From Cohnella abietis (GTDB lineage: Bacteria > Bacillota > Bacilli > Paenibacillales > Paenibacillaceae): a DNA stretch of 64,000 bases. Position numbers and translations under genes: made by a program. The stretch is from the NCBI RefSeq assembly GCF_004295585.1, contig NZ_AP019400.1:3074001-3138000 (forward strand), in the 5' to 3' direction. The notes below the pieces were generated by a model. That model saw only the letters and a program-made list of their open reading frames with translations. It ran no database searches and had not been told where the DNA came from. Within the stretch, counting starts at the first letter, position 1. Each line of letters opens with the position of its first letter. Shown here piece by piece: positions 27,097-35,654 of the stretch.

Positions 27097-27668
27097 CTTA
27101 AGCCGGGTGTTGGAAAACCGAGGCTCGGAGAGCTGCAAGCCGCTGTGGGCGTACTAAATGGTGGAATACAGGGTGTAGGTGTGCTTTAAGCCGCTGTGGG
27201 CGAACTAAATGGTGAAAAACCGGGTTTAGGTGTGCTTTAAGCCGCTGTGGGCGGACTAAATGGTGGAGAACTGAGGCTCGGAGAGCTTTAAGCCGGTGTC
27301 AGCGTACTAAATGGTGGGAAACCGGGTTTTGGTGTGCTTTAAGCCGCTGTGGGCGTACTAAATGGTGGGAAACCGGGTGTAGGTGTGCTTTAAGCCGCTG
27401 TGGGCGAACTAAATGGTGAAACCGGGTGTAGGTGTGCTTTAAGCCGCTGTGGACGGACTAAATGGTGGAAAACCGGGTTTTGATGCGCTGTAAGCCGCTG
27501 TGGACGGACTAAATGGTGGAAAACCGGGTTTTGATGCGCTGTAAGCCGCTGTGGGCGGACTAAATGGTGTGAAACCGGGTTTTGGTGTGCTTTAAGCCGT
27601 TGTGGGCGTACTAAATGGTGGAAAACCGAATGTTGATGTGCTTTAAGCCGCTGTGGGCGTACTATATT
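27097..27668. repeat. Tandem 51-bp repeats, second locus, about eleven units
   Basis: Consensus core: TTTAAGCCGCTGTGGGCG, then (T/G/A)ACTAAATGGTGGAAA and ACCGGGT(T/G)T(T/A)GGTGTGC. The period is 51 bp with a few 47-50 bp units. The core matches the type 2 units at 15.2-15.6 kb in sequence and length. The array sits directly behind the rodA-like gene. No ORF with a ribosome binding site spans it. Part of each unit (CCGC-TGTGG-GCGG) can form a small hairpin. Confidence 0.85.
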
Positions 27669-27726
27669 ATTAAGATTTTGAGTAACATCAGTTACCTTAA
27701 GCCTAACCCGTCATAGTATCATTGTT

Positions 27727-27753
27727 ACACTGTCTTTCAGGGCAGTGTTTTTG
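27727..27753 (+). terminator. Rho-independent terminator behind the repeat array
   Basis: ACACTGTC and GGCAGTGT form an 8-bp stem followed by TTTTT. It would end transcripts coming from the rodA-like gene and through the repeats. Confidence 0.65.
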
Positions 27754-27965
27754 GTTTGAATAGCTTTAGCGCAGGGACTCAGGAAGTGAAAGTTTCAGGT
27801 ATACACATGCATGGTGGAAGTCTGCAGCATCATCCGTGCCTGATGGAAGTCTACAGCACCAACTATTAATGTGTGGTGGAAATAGAAGTGAAGAGGAAAT
27901 AGACGTGAAGAGGAAATAGACGTGAAGAGGAAAGACACAGTGTAGTTTAAGACTAAGGGATTATT

Positions 27966-27984
27966 GATAATGATAACCATTTTC
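27966..27984. promoter_or_regulatory. Fur box upstream of the AraC regulator gene
   Basis: GATAATGATAACCATTTTC matches the 19-bp consensus GATAATGATAATCATTATC at 17 positions. It lies about 175 bases before the regulator's start, suggesting iron repression of its promoter. The stretch just before it (27.8-27.95 kb) holds short direct repeats, including three tandem GTGAAGAGGAAATAGAC-like units, with no gene seen. Confidence 0.75.
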
Positions 27985-28010
27985 AATTATAATTAGGGAA
28001 AATTGTATTG

Positions 28011-28123
28011 GAAGTACGGGATATCGTTGAAAGTACGGAGTGTCATGGAGAACAATGAATTGGAAGTACGGGATGTGTTAGAAGTAAACAATTTCTTAGA
28101 AGAACTTCAAATTAGAAGTACGG
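28011..28123. promoter_or_regulatory. Four direct repeats GAAGTACGG, candidate AraC binding sites
   Basis: GAAGTACGG at 28011, AAAGTACGG at 28030, GAAGTACGG at 28063 and GAAGTACGG at 28115, all in the same orientation, lie between the Fur box and the regulator gene. AraC-type activators bind direct repeats, so these are plausible autoregulatory sites. Confidence 0.5.
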
Positions 28124-28157
28124 ACGTCAACGATTGCCGAGGGGTTGAACGGAAATA

Positions 28158-30131
28158 ATGCAGTTAAATGAACAAATTGTACTCTGGAATCAAGCGTCTA
28201 TTAAACTGATGGACATTCGCTTTATAACGATGAAGCTGCACGAGGAGCTTCGATCCTATCGGTTGCCAGCGAATGGCTTTTTATTTGCCATGCACGGTCA
28301 TGCTCAAATAAAGCTGGATGGCATTACGCATGAAGCCAATCGATTTCATATTTTGCACGCGAGCAAGGGCTGCTGTTTAGATATTTGTCCGATTGAAGAT
28401 GAGTTTGGATATTATATCATTTATTATAAAGCGATGATTTTGCTACCTGTTCGTCAGGAGATCTTGTCGATGATGGAACGTAGCAGTCCTTTTCAAATTC
28501 AGTATGGCTTTGCCCCCAATAACCCGGCTGCTATCTTACAAAAGGTTCAGCTTATGCACAAGAAATGGGAGGAGCAAGGAGTACTGGAGAGATTTCATGT
28601 AAAAGCGCTATTCTATCAATTTGTCCATGAGCTGATGTTGCAAATTCAGAGCCTTGGCATTCCAACATTAAAGGCTGATCTGGCGGCTCAGGCTAAGAAC
28701 TATCTACATGAGCATTATGCCGAACCGATTACTTTGGATATACTAGCAGAGAGACTGGACAGCAGTCCCCGGCATCTATCAAGACTCTTCAAGCGTGAAA
28801 CGGGGAGCAGTCCCATAGATTATATGATCCAGATTCGAATGGACAAAGCCAAGGAACTGCTGCTGACAACGGAGGCTACTTTGCAAGAAATTGCTGTAGG
28901 CATAGGTTATCCAGATAGCTATTATTTCGCTAAAATGTTCAAAAGATATGTAGGGTCTGCACCGATTCGTTATCGAATGGAAAACAAAAAACAACGTACA
29001 GGTCCTAATTTACCATCAGCTTCGGCTCGATATGGTATTGTGCAGGATAGTAGCAGGCTTTATATTGATTATGATAATCATTATCAATATAAAGGAGAGA
29101 AAAAACTAGCTATGTATCAAAGCAACAAAACACCCCTGGCTGTTACCCTATTACTCTGTCTTACACTATTGCTCAGTGCCTGCTCCACTGGAGCGACAAA
29201 CAGCAATTCAACAAACGGAGGTACACAGTCCCCTTCCAATCAGGCTTCGGCTACTGCCAGCAATGAATCAAGCATAAATCAGACAGCGGAGGCTGAGCCG
29301 CAGAAGCGGACAGTGTCTACCGTTAAAGGCGATATTGAAGTGCCTGCTAATCCTAAGAGGGTCGTTGTTCTGTATTTGTTAGGAGATGTGCTCGCACTTG
29401 GCGTGAAGCCTGTTGGCGTCTCTGCCGTTGAAGATGAAGCGGCATTCAAGAACGAATTGACTGAAGCCCAAAACTTGGGCACATGGTTCGAGCCGAGCCG
29501 TGAGGCGGTGTTGGCGCTTGATCCAGACGTCATTATTGTACCTTCAGAAGAAACCTATCAAATGCTCCATCAAATTGCGCCTACGGTCTATATTCCTTAT
29601 GAGAAACTGAGTATAGAGGAAAGGTTGAAGAAGATTGGAGAAGTTCTGGGTAAGGAAGGCGAGTCTCAGACCTTGTTAGATAACTTCAATGCGAAGGTGG
29701 AAATAAATAAGAAGAAGCTGCAGGAAGCCGGTATATTAGATAAGACTGTATCCATTATGGAGGGTGGCGATAAGGATATGACAGTCGTCACCACCAAGCG
29801 ATATGGTCGTGGCTCTCAAGTCATCTATGAATACCTGGGAATGAAAGGTCCGAAGACTATTGAGCAGGAAATTGAAAACTCCAAGGACGAAGCGACTGGT
29901 AAGAGCGTTTCCTTCGAGGTGTTGGCTGATTACTCTGGTGATTATATATTCCGCTCTGCCTATGAAGGTATGACAGATTTGTCTGATAACGTTATCTGGA
30001 ACAAAATTCCGGCTGTAAAGGAAGGTCGGCTAATTGAAATTAGCTTTGGCTTGTCCTACTACAATGACATTTATTCCTTGGACAAGCAGCTCGACTTTAT
30101 TACAGACAGCTTGCTCGCAACGGTAAAATAA
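28158..30131 (+). CDS. AraC-family regulator running in frame into a siderophore-binding lipoprotein
   Basis: One uninterrupted 657-codon frame. Residues 1-165 are a cupin-like sensor region and about 170-275 a double AraC helix-turn-helix (LAERLDSSPRHLSRLFKRE ... IGYPDSYYFAKMFKRY). A linker of about 40 residues leads to Met319, after which the protein is a complete lipoprotein precursor (LLLCLTLLLSAC-STG) with an iron-siderophore periplasmic-binding domain of the FepB/FeuA type. The linker DNA holds a near-perfect Fur box and an RBS, so the two halves were probably separate genes whose stop codon was lost. B. subtilis Btr also joins AraC and binding domains, but without a signal sequence. 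A full-length product would be split by the membrane. Confidence 0.75.
   Translation: MQLNEQIVLWNQASIKLMDIRFITMKLHEELRSYRLPANGFLFAMHGHAQIKLDGITHEANRFHILHASKGCCLDICPIEDEFGYYIIYYKAMILLPVRQEILSMMERSSPFQIQYGFAPNNPAAILQKVQLMHKKWEEQGVLERFHVKALFYQFVHELMLQIQSLGIPTLKADLAAQAKNYLHEHYAEPITLDILAERLDSSPRHLSRLFKRETGSSPIDYMIQIRMDKAKELLLTTEATLQEIAVGIGYPDSYYFAKMFKRYVGSAPIRYRMENKKQRTGPNLPSASARYGIVQDSSRLYIDYDNHYQYKGEKKLAMYQSNKTPLAVTLLLCLTLLLSACSTGATNSNSTNGGTQSPSNQASATASNESSINQTAEAEPQKRTVSTVKGDIEVPANPKRVVVLYLLGDVLALGVKPVGVSAVEDEAAFKNELTEAQNLGTWFEPSREAVLALDPDVIIVPSEETYQMLHQIAPTVYIPYEKLSIEERLKKIGEVLGKEGESQTLLDNFNAKVEINKKKLQEAGILDKTVSIMEGGDKDMTVVTTKRYGRGSQVIYEYLGMKGPKTIEQEIENSKDEATGKSVSFEVLADYSGDYIFRSAYEGMTDLSDNVIWNKIPAVKEGRLIEISFGLSYYNDIYSLDKQLDFITDSLLATVK
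29067..29085. promoter_or_regulatory. Near-perfect Fur box inside the fused reading frame
   Basis: GATTATGATAATCATTATC matches the Fur consensus at 18 of 19 positions. It is followed by AAAGGAGAG (29091-29099) and the ATG at 29112. It therefore marks an iron-regulated promoter/translation start for the binding protein, embedded in coding sequence. Confidence 0.82.
29112..30131 (+). CDS. Iron-siderophore ABC transporter substrate-binding lipoprotein (internal start)
   Basis: The likely independent product of the second half of the frame above: 339 residues from ATG 29112, with AAAGGAGAG 12 bases upstream and a Fur box before that. It has a signal peptide with lipobox SAC-STG, an Asn/Ser/Gln-rich linker and a Peripla_BP_2 domain (KRVVVLYLLGDVLALGVKPVGV, AVLALDPDVIIVPSEETY, GRGSQVIYEYLGM). 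It would bind a ferric siderophore outside the membrane. No permease or ATPase genes follow, so it must share a transporter encoded elsewhere. Confidence 0.7.
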   Translation: MYQSNKTPLAVTLLLCLTLLLSACSTGATNSNSTNGGTQSPSNQASATASNESSINQTAEAEPQKRTVSTVKGDIEVPANPKRVVVLYLLGDVLALGVKPVGVSAVEDEAAFKNELTEAQNLGTWFEPSREAVLALDPDVIIVPSEETYQMLHQIAPTVYIPYEKLSIEERLKKIGEVLGKEGESQTLLDNFNAKVEINKKKLQEAGILDKTVSIMEGGDKDMTVVTTKRYGRGSQVIYEYLGMKGPKTIEQEIENSKDEATGKSVSFEVLADYSGDYIFRSAYEGMTDLSDNVIWNKIPAVKEGRLIEISFGLSYYNDIYSLDKQLDFITDSLLATVK

Positions 30132-30139
30132 TAGTACTC

Positions 30140-30186
30140 AAAAGATAAAGGCATCTGTCTAACTGGACAGATGCCTTTATCTTTTT
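30140..30186 (+). terminator. Rho-independent terminator
   Basis: AAAAGATAAAGGCATCTGTC pairs with GACAGATGCCTTTATCTTTT around a short loop, followed by a T run. It ends the siderophore-binding protein transcript. Confidence 0.85.
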
Positions 30187-30273
30187 GGGCTACGAAAGGG
30201 ATCCAGGTCATAAATTGTTAGAATGAGGTTACAGGTATCTTCTATAGCCTCTCAACTGAGAGGAGGACATCAT

Positions 30274-31452
30274 ATGGATACTCGATCTAACAATCAAGCA
30301 GCGAATGCGAATATACCACAGCCAATAAGAAGTGATGGTGCCGGAGCGACTGACTTAGGACCACGAGACATTATGCGAGATATTGAAAACCCAAATATGC
30401 TAGTTCCACCGATTACAGATGCTGGCTTAATCCCGAACCTTAAATTTTCTTTTTCAGATACTCATATGCAATTAAATCAGGGAGGGTGGTCCCGGGAAGT
30501 CACTGTAAGGGAGTTGCCGATTGCTACTACGCTTGCAGGCGTTAATATGCGGCTAACACCCGGTGGAGTTCGAGAGCTGCACTGGCATCAACAAGCAGAA
30601 TGGGCATATATGCTGTTAGGGCGGGCACGGATAACCTCTCTTGACCAGGATGGGCGAAATTCCATTGCTGATGTCGGGCCAGGTGATCTCTGGTACTTCC
30701 CGGCAGGGCTTCCACATTCCATTCAAGGACTCGAAGAGGGCTGCGAATTTTTGCTTGTTTTCGATGATGGTAAATTTTCCGATTTGAATACCTTGTCTAT
30801 CTCAGATTGGTTTGCACATACACCCAAAGATGTGCTAGCAGCCAATTTTGGCGTACCTCAGAGTGCCTTTAATAACATCCCGAAGGAACAGGTTTATATT
30901 TTTCAAGATAAAATTCCCGGTTCTTTAGAAAGTCAGAGGGTTCAATCCCCTTACGGTACAATTCCCCAAAGCTTTAAGCATCAGCTGCTAGCACAAACCC
31001 CAATTAAAACACCCGGTGGAAGCGTGCGAATTGTTGATTCTTCTAATTTTCCGATTTCCAAAACGATTGCTGCTGCGTTGGTTGAGATTGAGCCTGGTGC
31101 GATGAGGGAGCTTCATTGGCACCCTAATAATGATGAGTGGCAATATTATCTGACTGGACAGGGGCGTATGACGGTATTTGCAGGAAATAACACTGCCCGT
31201 ACGTTTGATTACAGAGCGGGGGATGTTGGCTACGTACCCTTTGCGTATGGACACTATATTCAGAATACGGGCAACGAAACATTATGGTTTCTAGAGATGT
31301 TCAAAAGTGACCGATTTGCCGATGTTTCCTTAAATCAATGGATGGCGCTTACTCCTCGTGACTTAATTCGAGATAATTTGCATGTTGGGCCGGAGCTACT
31401 GGATGCATTGCGTAAAGAGAAGTGGCCGGTTGTTAAATATCCTTCTCCGTAG
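30274..31452 (+). CDS. Oxalate decarboxylase-like bicupin
   Basis: A 392-residue protein from ATG 30274 with GAGGAGG upstream, partly inside a CCTCTC/GAGAGG palindrome. Both cupins keep the Mn-binding set: [10 protein letters not shown] ... FPAGLPHSI in the first and [12 protein letters not shown] ... VPFAYGHYI in the second. Homology to B. subtilis OxdC/OxdD is strong ([35 protein letters not shown]). The active-site lid is FSDLNT where OxdC has FSENST, so the catalytic Glu is Asp here. Likely an oxalate-degrading enzyme (oxalate to formate and CO2), though activity balance may differ. Confidence 0.87.
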   Translation: MDTRSNNQAANANIPQPIRSDGAGATDLGPRDIMRDIENPNMLVPPITDAGLIPNLKFSFSDTHMQLNQGGWSREVTVRELPIATTLAGVNMRLTPGGVRELHWHQQAEWAYMLLGRARITSLDQDGRNSIADVGPGDLWYFPAGLPHSIQGLEEGCEFLLVFDDGKFSDLNTLSISDWFAHTPKDVLAANFGVPQSAFNNIPKEQVYIFQDKIPGSLESQRVQSPYGTIPQSFKHQLLAQTPIKTPGGSVRIVDSSNFPISKTIAAALVEIEPGAMRELHWHPNNDEWQYYLTGQGRMTVFAGNNTARTFDYRAGDVGYVPFAYGHYIQNTGNETLWFLEMFKSDRFADVSLNQWMALTPRDLIRDNLHVGPELLDALRKEKWPVVKYPSP

Positions 31453-31514
31453 GCATAATATGCGAATTTTGTGGAATGTTAATGGTACTCGTATTAACTC
31501 AAAGGCGTGAAATA

Positions 31515-32237
31515 ATGAAAGAAGCAATTATAGCTTTAATAACAAAAGCGAATAGCAGGAAGCTCCTTTATCATTTTACAAGGGTAAGGAACTTACCTGC
31601 TATTGCTCATTTCAATGCTTTAATGTCCAGCTATAGTCTAAACCCCTACTTTGCAGGTGAGCGCCGAGTAGAGGCTAGGAAAGTAAAGCTTCACGATTAT
31701 TCGATTACGTTAAATGCGCATCTAAAGATTGTTGATAGTATGATAGATGCTTCATCTACACAAGAGCAATTTCGGGCTTATCTTGATCGGCATGTATTTT
31801 TGTGGCCGACGTTGAAGTATTGTCAGAAAATGTGGGCCACGTACATGCGAAGAGAGCCAGATGAAAGGTTTGCTATACTAGTATTCGATGCCTTCTCCTT
31901 GTTATCTGAAAATTATTCAGCCGTAAAGCTATCCAAATATGATTCGGGGAGCAACCCAAGATTTCCAGCACACTGTACATACAAGAAGGGACCGAATATG
32001 TTCTTACCATTACATAGCTTTCAGATTATCACGAACCACACAGTGCCAGTCAAAGCATCAGAAATAAAAGAAATACTCATAGAGGATCAGGTCAGCAACT
32101 TATCAAAGCATTTGCGGTCTATATACGTCGATCATATTGAGGATATCCCTGAGTGCTGGAGAAATCTTGCCAAGCCTTTTATTGATCGAGCTCCTCAAGG
32201 AACTTACTCCCAACGGAATAATTGTTTTGATTATTAA
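31515..32237 (+). CDS. DUF7002-like protein, uncharacterised
   Basis: A 240-residue cytosolic protein; ATG 31515 is chosen over an in-frame start at 31476 because the latter adds a non-homologous leader. It opens LLYHFTRVRNLPAI, a motif shared by DUF7002 and by DarT-type ADP-ribosyltransferase-like proteins, and later has HVFLWPT, VKLSKYDSGSNPRFP and KKGPNMFLPL, which fit DUF7002. Biochemical role unknown. Its 3' end overlaps the convergent esterase gene by 59 bases. Family placement is from memory of the motif pattern. Confidence 0.55.
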   Translation: MKEAIIALITKANSRKLLYHFTRVRNLPAIAHFNALMSSYSLNPYFAGERRVEARKVKLHDYSITLNAHLKIVDSMIDASSTQEQFRAYLDRHVFLWPTLKYCQKMWATYMRREPDERFAILVFDAFSLLSENYSAVKLSKYDSGSNPRFPAHCTYKKGPNMFLPLHSFQIITNHTVPVKASEIKEILIEDQVSNLSKHLRSIYVDHIEDIPECWRNLAKPFIDRAPQGTYSQRNNCFDY

Positions 32238-33354
32238 TAATATCATCCAGCCATGTCAGCAGCTTAACGCCATCTTGCTCAGCTTTGTAGAAGGTTTTTT
32301 GAGATGAGAATGTATGCGAGGTAGTTCCTTTGTTATTGCGATCATAATCAGTCAAATAGTAATAATAATTAGGCAAGGTGGAAGCGAGCTCTTTAACGGA
32401 TTGTCTCATTTGGCGAGACCAATCGGATATATTTTTCTCGTCGAGAGGCCCCGTGTAGTCATTAATCTTGTTCTGAAAATGAATCAATATCTCGTCATAC
32501 AAAGAGTAGGATTGCAACAAAACAATATTAGCGGGTAAAAGGCGACGATTTCCCTTGAACGCAGATCCGATCAAATCACTCTCCGCGGCAAAACCAAATG
32601 TTTTCTCGAAATCAGCATGCCATTCCTTATCCACGACTTCCGGCCACTTGTCAGATTTTAAGAAGGAGCTGTCTGAATATTGATAGATTTCGGATTCCTT
32701 ATAATGATTGGATATTTCGCCTGCCCAGAAGGCCGACCCGAATCCACCCGCACTTTCACCAGCTATCAGTAGCTTCTCAGGTTTGTCTACGTTGGCATAA
32801 ATCCATTCAAGACTGCTTTGAACATTGTTCTGACCATTATAGTGCATAGTAAAGCTGCTGCCGTCGTCCTTCTTGTATTCAGCATCATGCTTGCCTACGT
32901 GGAAATCGCCCGTTGAATAGGGGATGTATACAATATTCCATTCCCTGAAGGGATTATTAGGGTTTTTGTTATCGAACATGCCTCCAAGCAACGAAAGCAA
33001 ATAGAAAGGGATATTCGGGAAATAGTTACCCGAGTCCTTGCCGGATAATAAATTCTTTAGCTTGATAGGGTGAGCGGCGCTATTCTGATCCCAGCTCACA
33101 CCTCCACCAGAAAAAAAGATAATCCAATTACGATTTTCCCCCTTCTTGGTCAACAGGTGATACCCCGATCCATTGCTGGACTGAACCTTCTCCCCAAGCT
33201 CCACTCTATTCCACTCGTATGGCTTAGTATCCACTATTTCAGGTATTGCTGTAGGTCTCTTAATGACAAAAGCATAGATGGCAAAAGAACCAATGATAAT
33301 GACGCTCAACAAACCTATTATTGAAATCTTTAGTGCTTTGCTTATTTTTCTCAT
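32179..33354 (-). CDS. Pectin acetylesterase/Notum-like alpha/beta-hydrolase
   Basis: A 391-residue secreted or membrane-anchored protein with an N-terminal hydrophobic segment (about residues 9-30). Family motifs: WIIFFSGGGVSWDQ (oxyanion region), VYIPYSTGDFHVG, and the nucleophile elbow AGESAGGFGSA. These match the PAE/Notum family of carboxylesterases, which deacylate polysaccharides or lipoproteins. The substrate is not deducible. The 3' end overlaps the convergent DUF7002-like gene. Confidence 0.75.
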   Translation of the reverse strand: MRKISKALKISIIGLLSVIIIGSFAIYAFVIKRPTAIPEIVDTKPYEWNRVELGEKVQSSNGSGYHLLTKKGENRNWIIFFSGGGVSWDQNSAAHPIKLKNLLSGKDSGNYFPNIPFYLLSLLGGMFDNKNPNNPFREWNIVYIPYSTGDFHVGKHDAEYKKDDGSSFTMHYNGQNNVQSSLEWIYANVDKPEKLLIAGESAGGFGSAFWAGEISNHYKESEIYQYSDSSFLKSDKWPEVVDKEWHADFEKTFGFAAESDLIGSAFKGNRRLLPANIVLLQSYSLYDEILIHFQNKINDYTGPLDEKNISDWSRQMRQSVKELASTLPNYYYYLTDYDRNNKGTTSHTFSSQKTFYKAEQDGVKLLTWLDDIINNQNNYSVGSKFLEELDQ

Positions 33355-33475
33355 GATTATCTCTCCTCCACTAAATTATACACATAGCACAATCGTTGCA
33401 CAAAGTGTGTAATTAGTAGATACTAGTTTGTATATGAATGTTCCCGAAAAGAAAACGTGCTAAGAGAGGCCTATT

Positions 33476-34366
33476 ATGAAAAACTATCAATTAGTAAATG
33501 ACTATAAGCTTAATGAAACCTATAAGGAAAGCTTTAATGAGCTGGCTAAAACAGTTTTCGAGATTGATTTTAAACAGTGGTACGAAAAAGGGTGCTGGAA
33601 CGACAATTATATTTGTTATTCCTACGTGGATGGAGATAAAGTGATTGCGAATGCCTCAATAAATAAAATGATTATTATATCTAATGGAAAAGAATATAAA
33701 GCCATACAGGTCGGCACAGTGATGACACACCCCGATTATCGTAATCAAGGGTTGTCGGGTAAACTAATGAATCACATTATTGATAAATACGAGAGAGAAT
33801 ACGACTTTATCTACTTATTTGCTAATGAGACGGTGTTGGATTTTTACGTTAAATTTGGCTTTGAAAAGGTTCAGGAAAGTAGGTTCTCACTGCATATTTC
33901 AGAGCTAGAAGAGAAGCCTGAAATAGCCCACCTATGGCGAAGGCTAGACATTAATGATTCAAGCGATTATGAGAGAATTGAATCATTGGCTAGAGAAAGA
34001 TTACCCGTATCTTCGATTCTAGGGGTGAAAAACAACGAGCATCTTCTGATGTTTTACTTTATCCTCGTATTTAACGAATCCATTTATTATATCGAAGAGA
34101 TTGATGTCATCGTTATCTATAAACAAGAAGATAATCATCTTCACATTTTTGATATTATCAGCAGCAAAAAAGCTGAAATAGATACAATCCTGCATAGCAT
34201 TGTTAGTGCGAAGACGGAGATCATTCATTTTTATTTTACACCGGATTATGAGGGTAAGAGCATCCAAACAGAGCAAATAACTGAGAGTGATGATAACTTG
34301 TTCGTTCGTCCGTTGTTACAGGGAGCGCCAACACATTTTGTGTTTCCCATAACCTCACATTCGTAA
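33476..34366 (+). CDS. GNAT-family N-acetyltransferase
   Basis: A 296-residue protein with GAGAGG before its ATG. The first 150 residues are a GNAT fold; the acetyl-CoA loop reads VGTVMTHPDYRNQGLSGKLM (motif A, Q/RxxGxG/A variant), followed by FYVKFGFEKV. The C-terminal 140 residues form an additional domain with no clear motif, as in two-domain Eis-like or YkkB-like enzymes. Substrate unknown. Confidence 0.82.
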   Translation: MKNYQLVNDYKLNETYKESFNELAKTVFEIDFKQWYEKGCWNDNYICYSYVDGDKVIANASINKMIIISNGKEYKAIQVGTVMTHPDYRNQGLSGKLMNHIIDKYEREYDFIYLFANETVLDFYVKFGFEKVQESRFSLHISELEEKPEIAHLWRRLDINDSSDYERIESLARERLPVSSILGVKNNEHLLMFYFILVFNESIYYIEEIDVIVIYKQEDNHLHIFDIISSKKAEIDTILHSIVSAKTEIIHFYFTPDYEGKSIQTEQITESDDNLFVRPLLQGAPTHFVFPITSHS

Positions 34367-34412
34367 AATGGAGACGGACTAGTGGATTGTTTGCTCATTT
34401 AGTTGATCATTT

Positions 34413-35033
34413 TTAATAGGCAATGCCGACCCGTGATTTAATATATTCGCTACTCGTTATCTGGTTGAAAGCAAACTCAGCGGTATCCGAAACAGATATT
34501 ACTGATCCATTGTCAGGAAGAAAATGACGTTCTACGCGATACTTTCCAAGGCGAGGGCCATCGGGCAAATAGGTTGGGCAGATGATGGTCCATGCTAGCT
34601 CTGATTTATTGAGGATATCGTATGCTTTATGATGGTCCTCCGCTGCAAGGGTGGACTTGCGCTTGGACTCGCTGGATTGATAACGAAGTATATCGGGATT
34701 CACTTTACTTTGCAGAATTCCAGCAGTACCAACAGTAATAATTCGTTTTAGACCTTCGTTATTCATCGCTTCAACAATAAGCTGCATCGATTCAGATATC
34801 GTTGCTGCCCCATCCGAATTTAAGGCGCTTATGACAGCATCCTTCCCAACCATTACATCCTCAATATCTGCTTTATTTAAAACATTCCCTTGTACAATCG
34901 TTAAGTTGGCGCCCGAATGCTGTATTTTTTCAGTGCTGCGTACTAATACAGTAACATGATGCTTTGCCTGAAGAGCAAGCTCAACAATCTGACTTCCGAC
35001 TCGACCCGTTGCGCCTAAAACTAATATATTCAA
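34413..35033 (-). CDS. NAD(P)-binding atypical SDR (NmrA/YwnB-like)
   Basis: A 206-residue protein from TTG 35033 with AAGGAGC 7 bases upstream; a longer frame to 35072 lacks a ribosome binding site. Starts LNILVLGATGRVGSQIVELAL, a Rossmann GxxGxxG dinucleotide motif, and continues with KDAVISALNSDGA and IITVGTAGILQ. Single-domain NAD(P)H-dependent reductases of this type reduce quinones or serve as sensors. It is divergent from a GyrI-like protein. Confidence 0.83.
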   Translation of the reverse strand: MNILVLGATGRVGSQIVELALQAKHHVTVLVRSTEKIQHSGANLTIVQGNVLNKADIEDVMVGKDAVISALNSDGAATISESMQLIVEAMNNEGLKRIITVGTAGILQSKVNPDILRYQSSESKRKSTLAAEDHHKAYDILNKSELAWTIICPTYLPDGPRLGKYRVERHFLPDNGSVISVSDTAEFAFNQITSSEYIKSRVGIAY

Positions 35034-35147
35034 TTGTAATGCTCCTTTGTATGATTCAATATCAATGTCCATTCCTCATATTATAGTATAATATACAGGA
35101 GAAACGGAGCTAGTGTGGTGGATATAAGGCTACTGAGGTGACCATTA

Positions 35148-35624
35148 ATGACAATGGAACAATTACAAGCGCTGGAACGTAAAGAAACGAAGCTGGTTGG
35201 TTACACTGCAAAGGTATCGTTAAATCAAGATTTAGAAAATAGTATTGTTCTAGGATTACGAGAAGAGCTCGTTGGCAAGCGGCAGGATATTGCAAATCGG
35301 TTAGATGATAACGGGATTTACTTAGTCCAGGTTTACTCAGAGGAAGAATGGACGCCGGATGTTCCGTTTGTAAGTATTGTTGCGGTGGAGGTTAGTGATT
35401 TTGTCCATATTCCTGAGGGATTCGTTCGGCATACGTTACCTGCTGGCAAATATGTTAAGGTAACTCATCAGGGGCCTGAATCCCAAATTGGAGAAACCTA
35501 CGATTCAATCCGTGAACAAGATATCGGCAGCTCTCGGGCTTTTGACTTCGAGTACTGGACAAATATTGATTTGCTTGAGCACGAGGGGAGCACAATTGAT
35601 ATTTATTTGCCTCTAGAAACTTAG
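35148..35624 (+). CDS. GyrI-like small-molecule-binding protein
   Basis: A 158-residue stand-alone effector-binding domain: KETKLVGYTAKVS at the start, then VSIVAVEVSDFVHIPEGFVRHTLPAGKYVKVTHQGP and FEYWTNIDLLEHEGSTIDIYLPL, the duplicated SH2-like beta-alpha-beta pattern of the GyrI/Rob-C family. Such proteins bind cationic drugs or hydrolyse small esters. No DNA-binding domain is attached. Probably co-transcribed with the decayed SRPBCC gene downstream. Confidence 0.8.
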   Translation: MTMEQLQALERKETKLVGYTAKVSLNQDLENSIVLGLREELVGKRQDIANRLDDNGIYLVQVYSEEEWTPDVPFVSIVAVEVSDFVHIPEGFVRHTLPAGKYVKVTHQGPESQIGETYDSIREQDIGSSRAFDFEYWTNIDLLEHEGSTIDIYLPLET

Positions 35625-35654
35625 TAGATGCCAATAATTATGAGGAGGTAGAAC

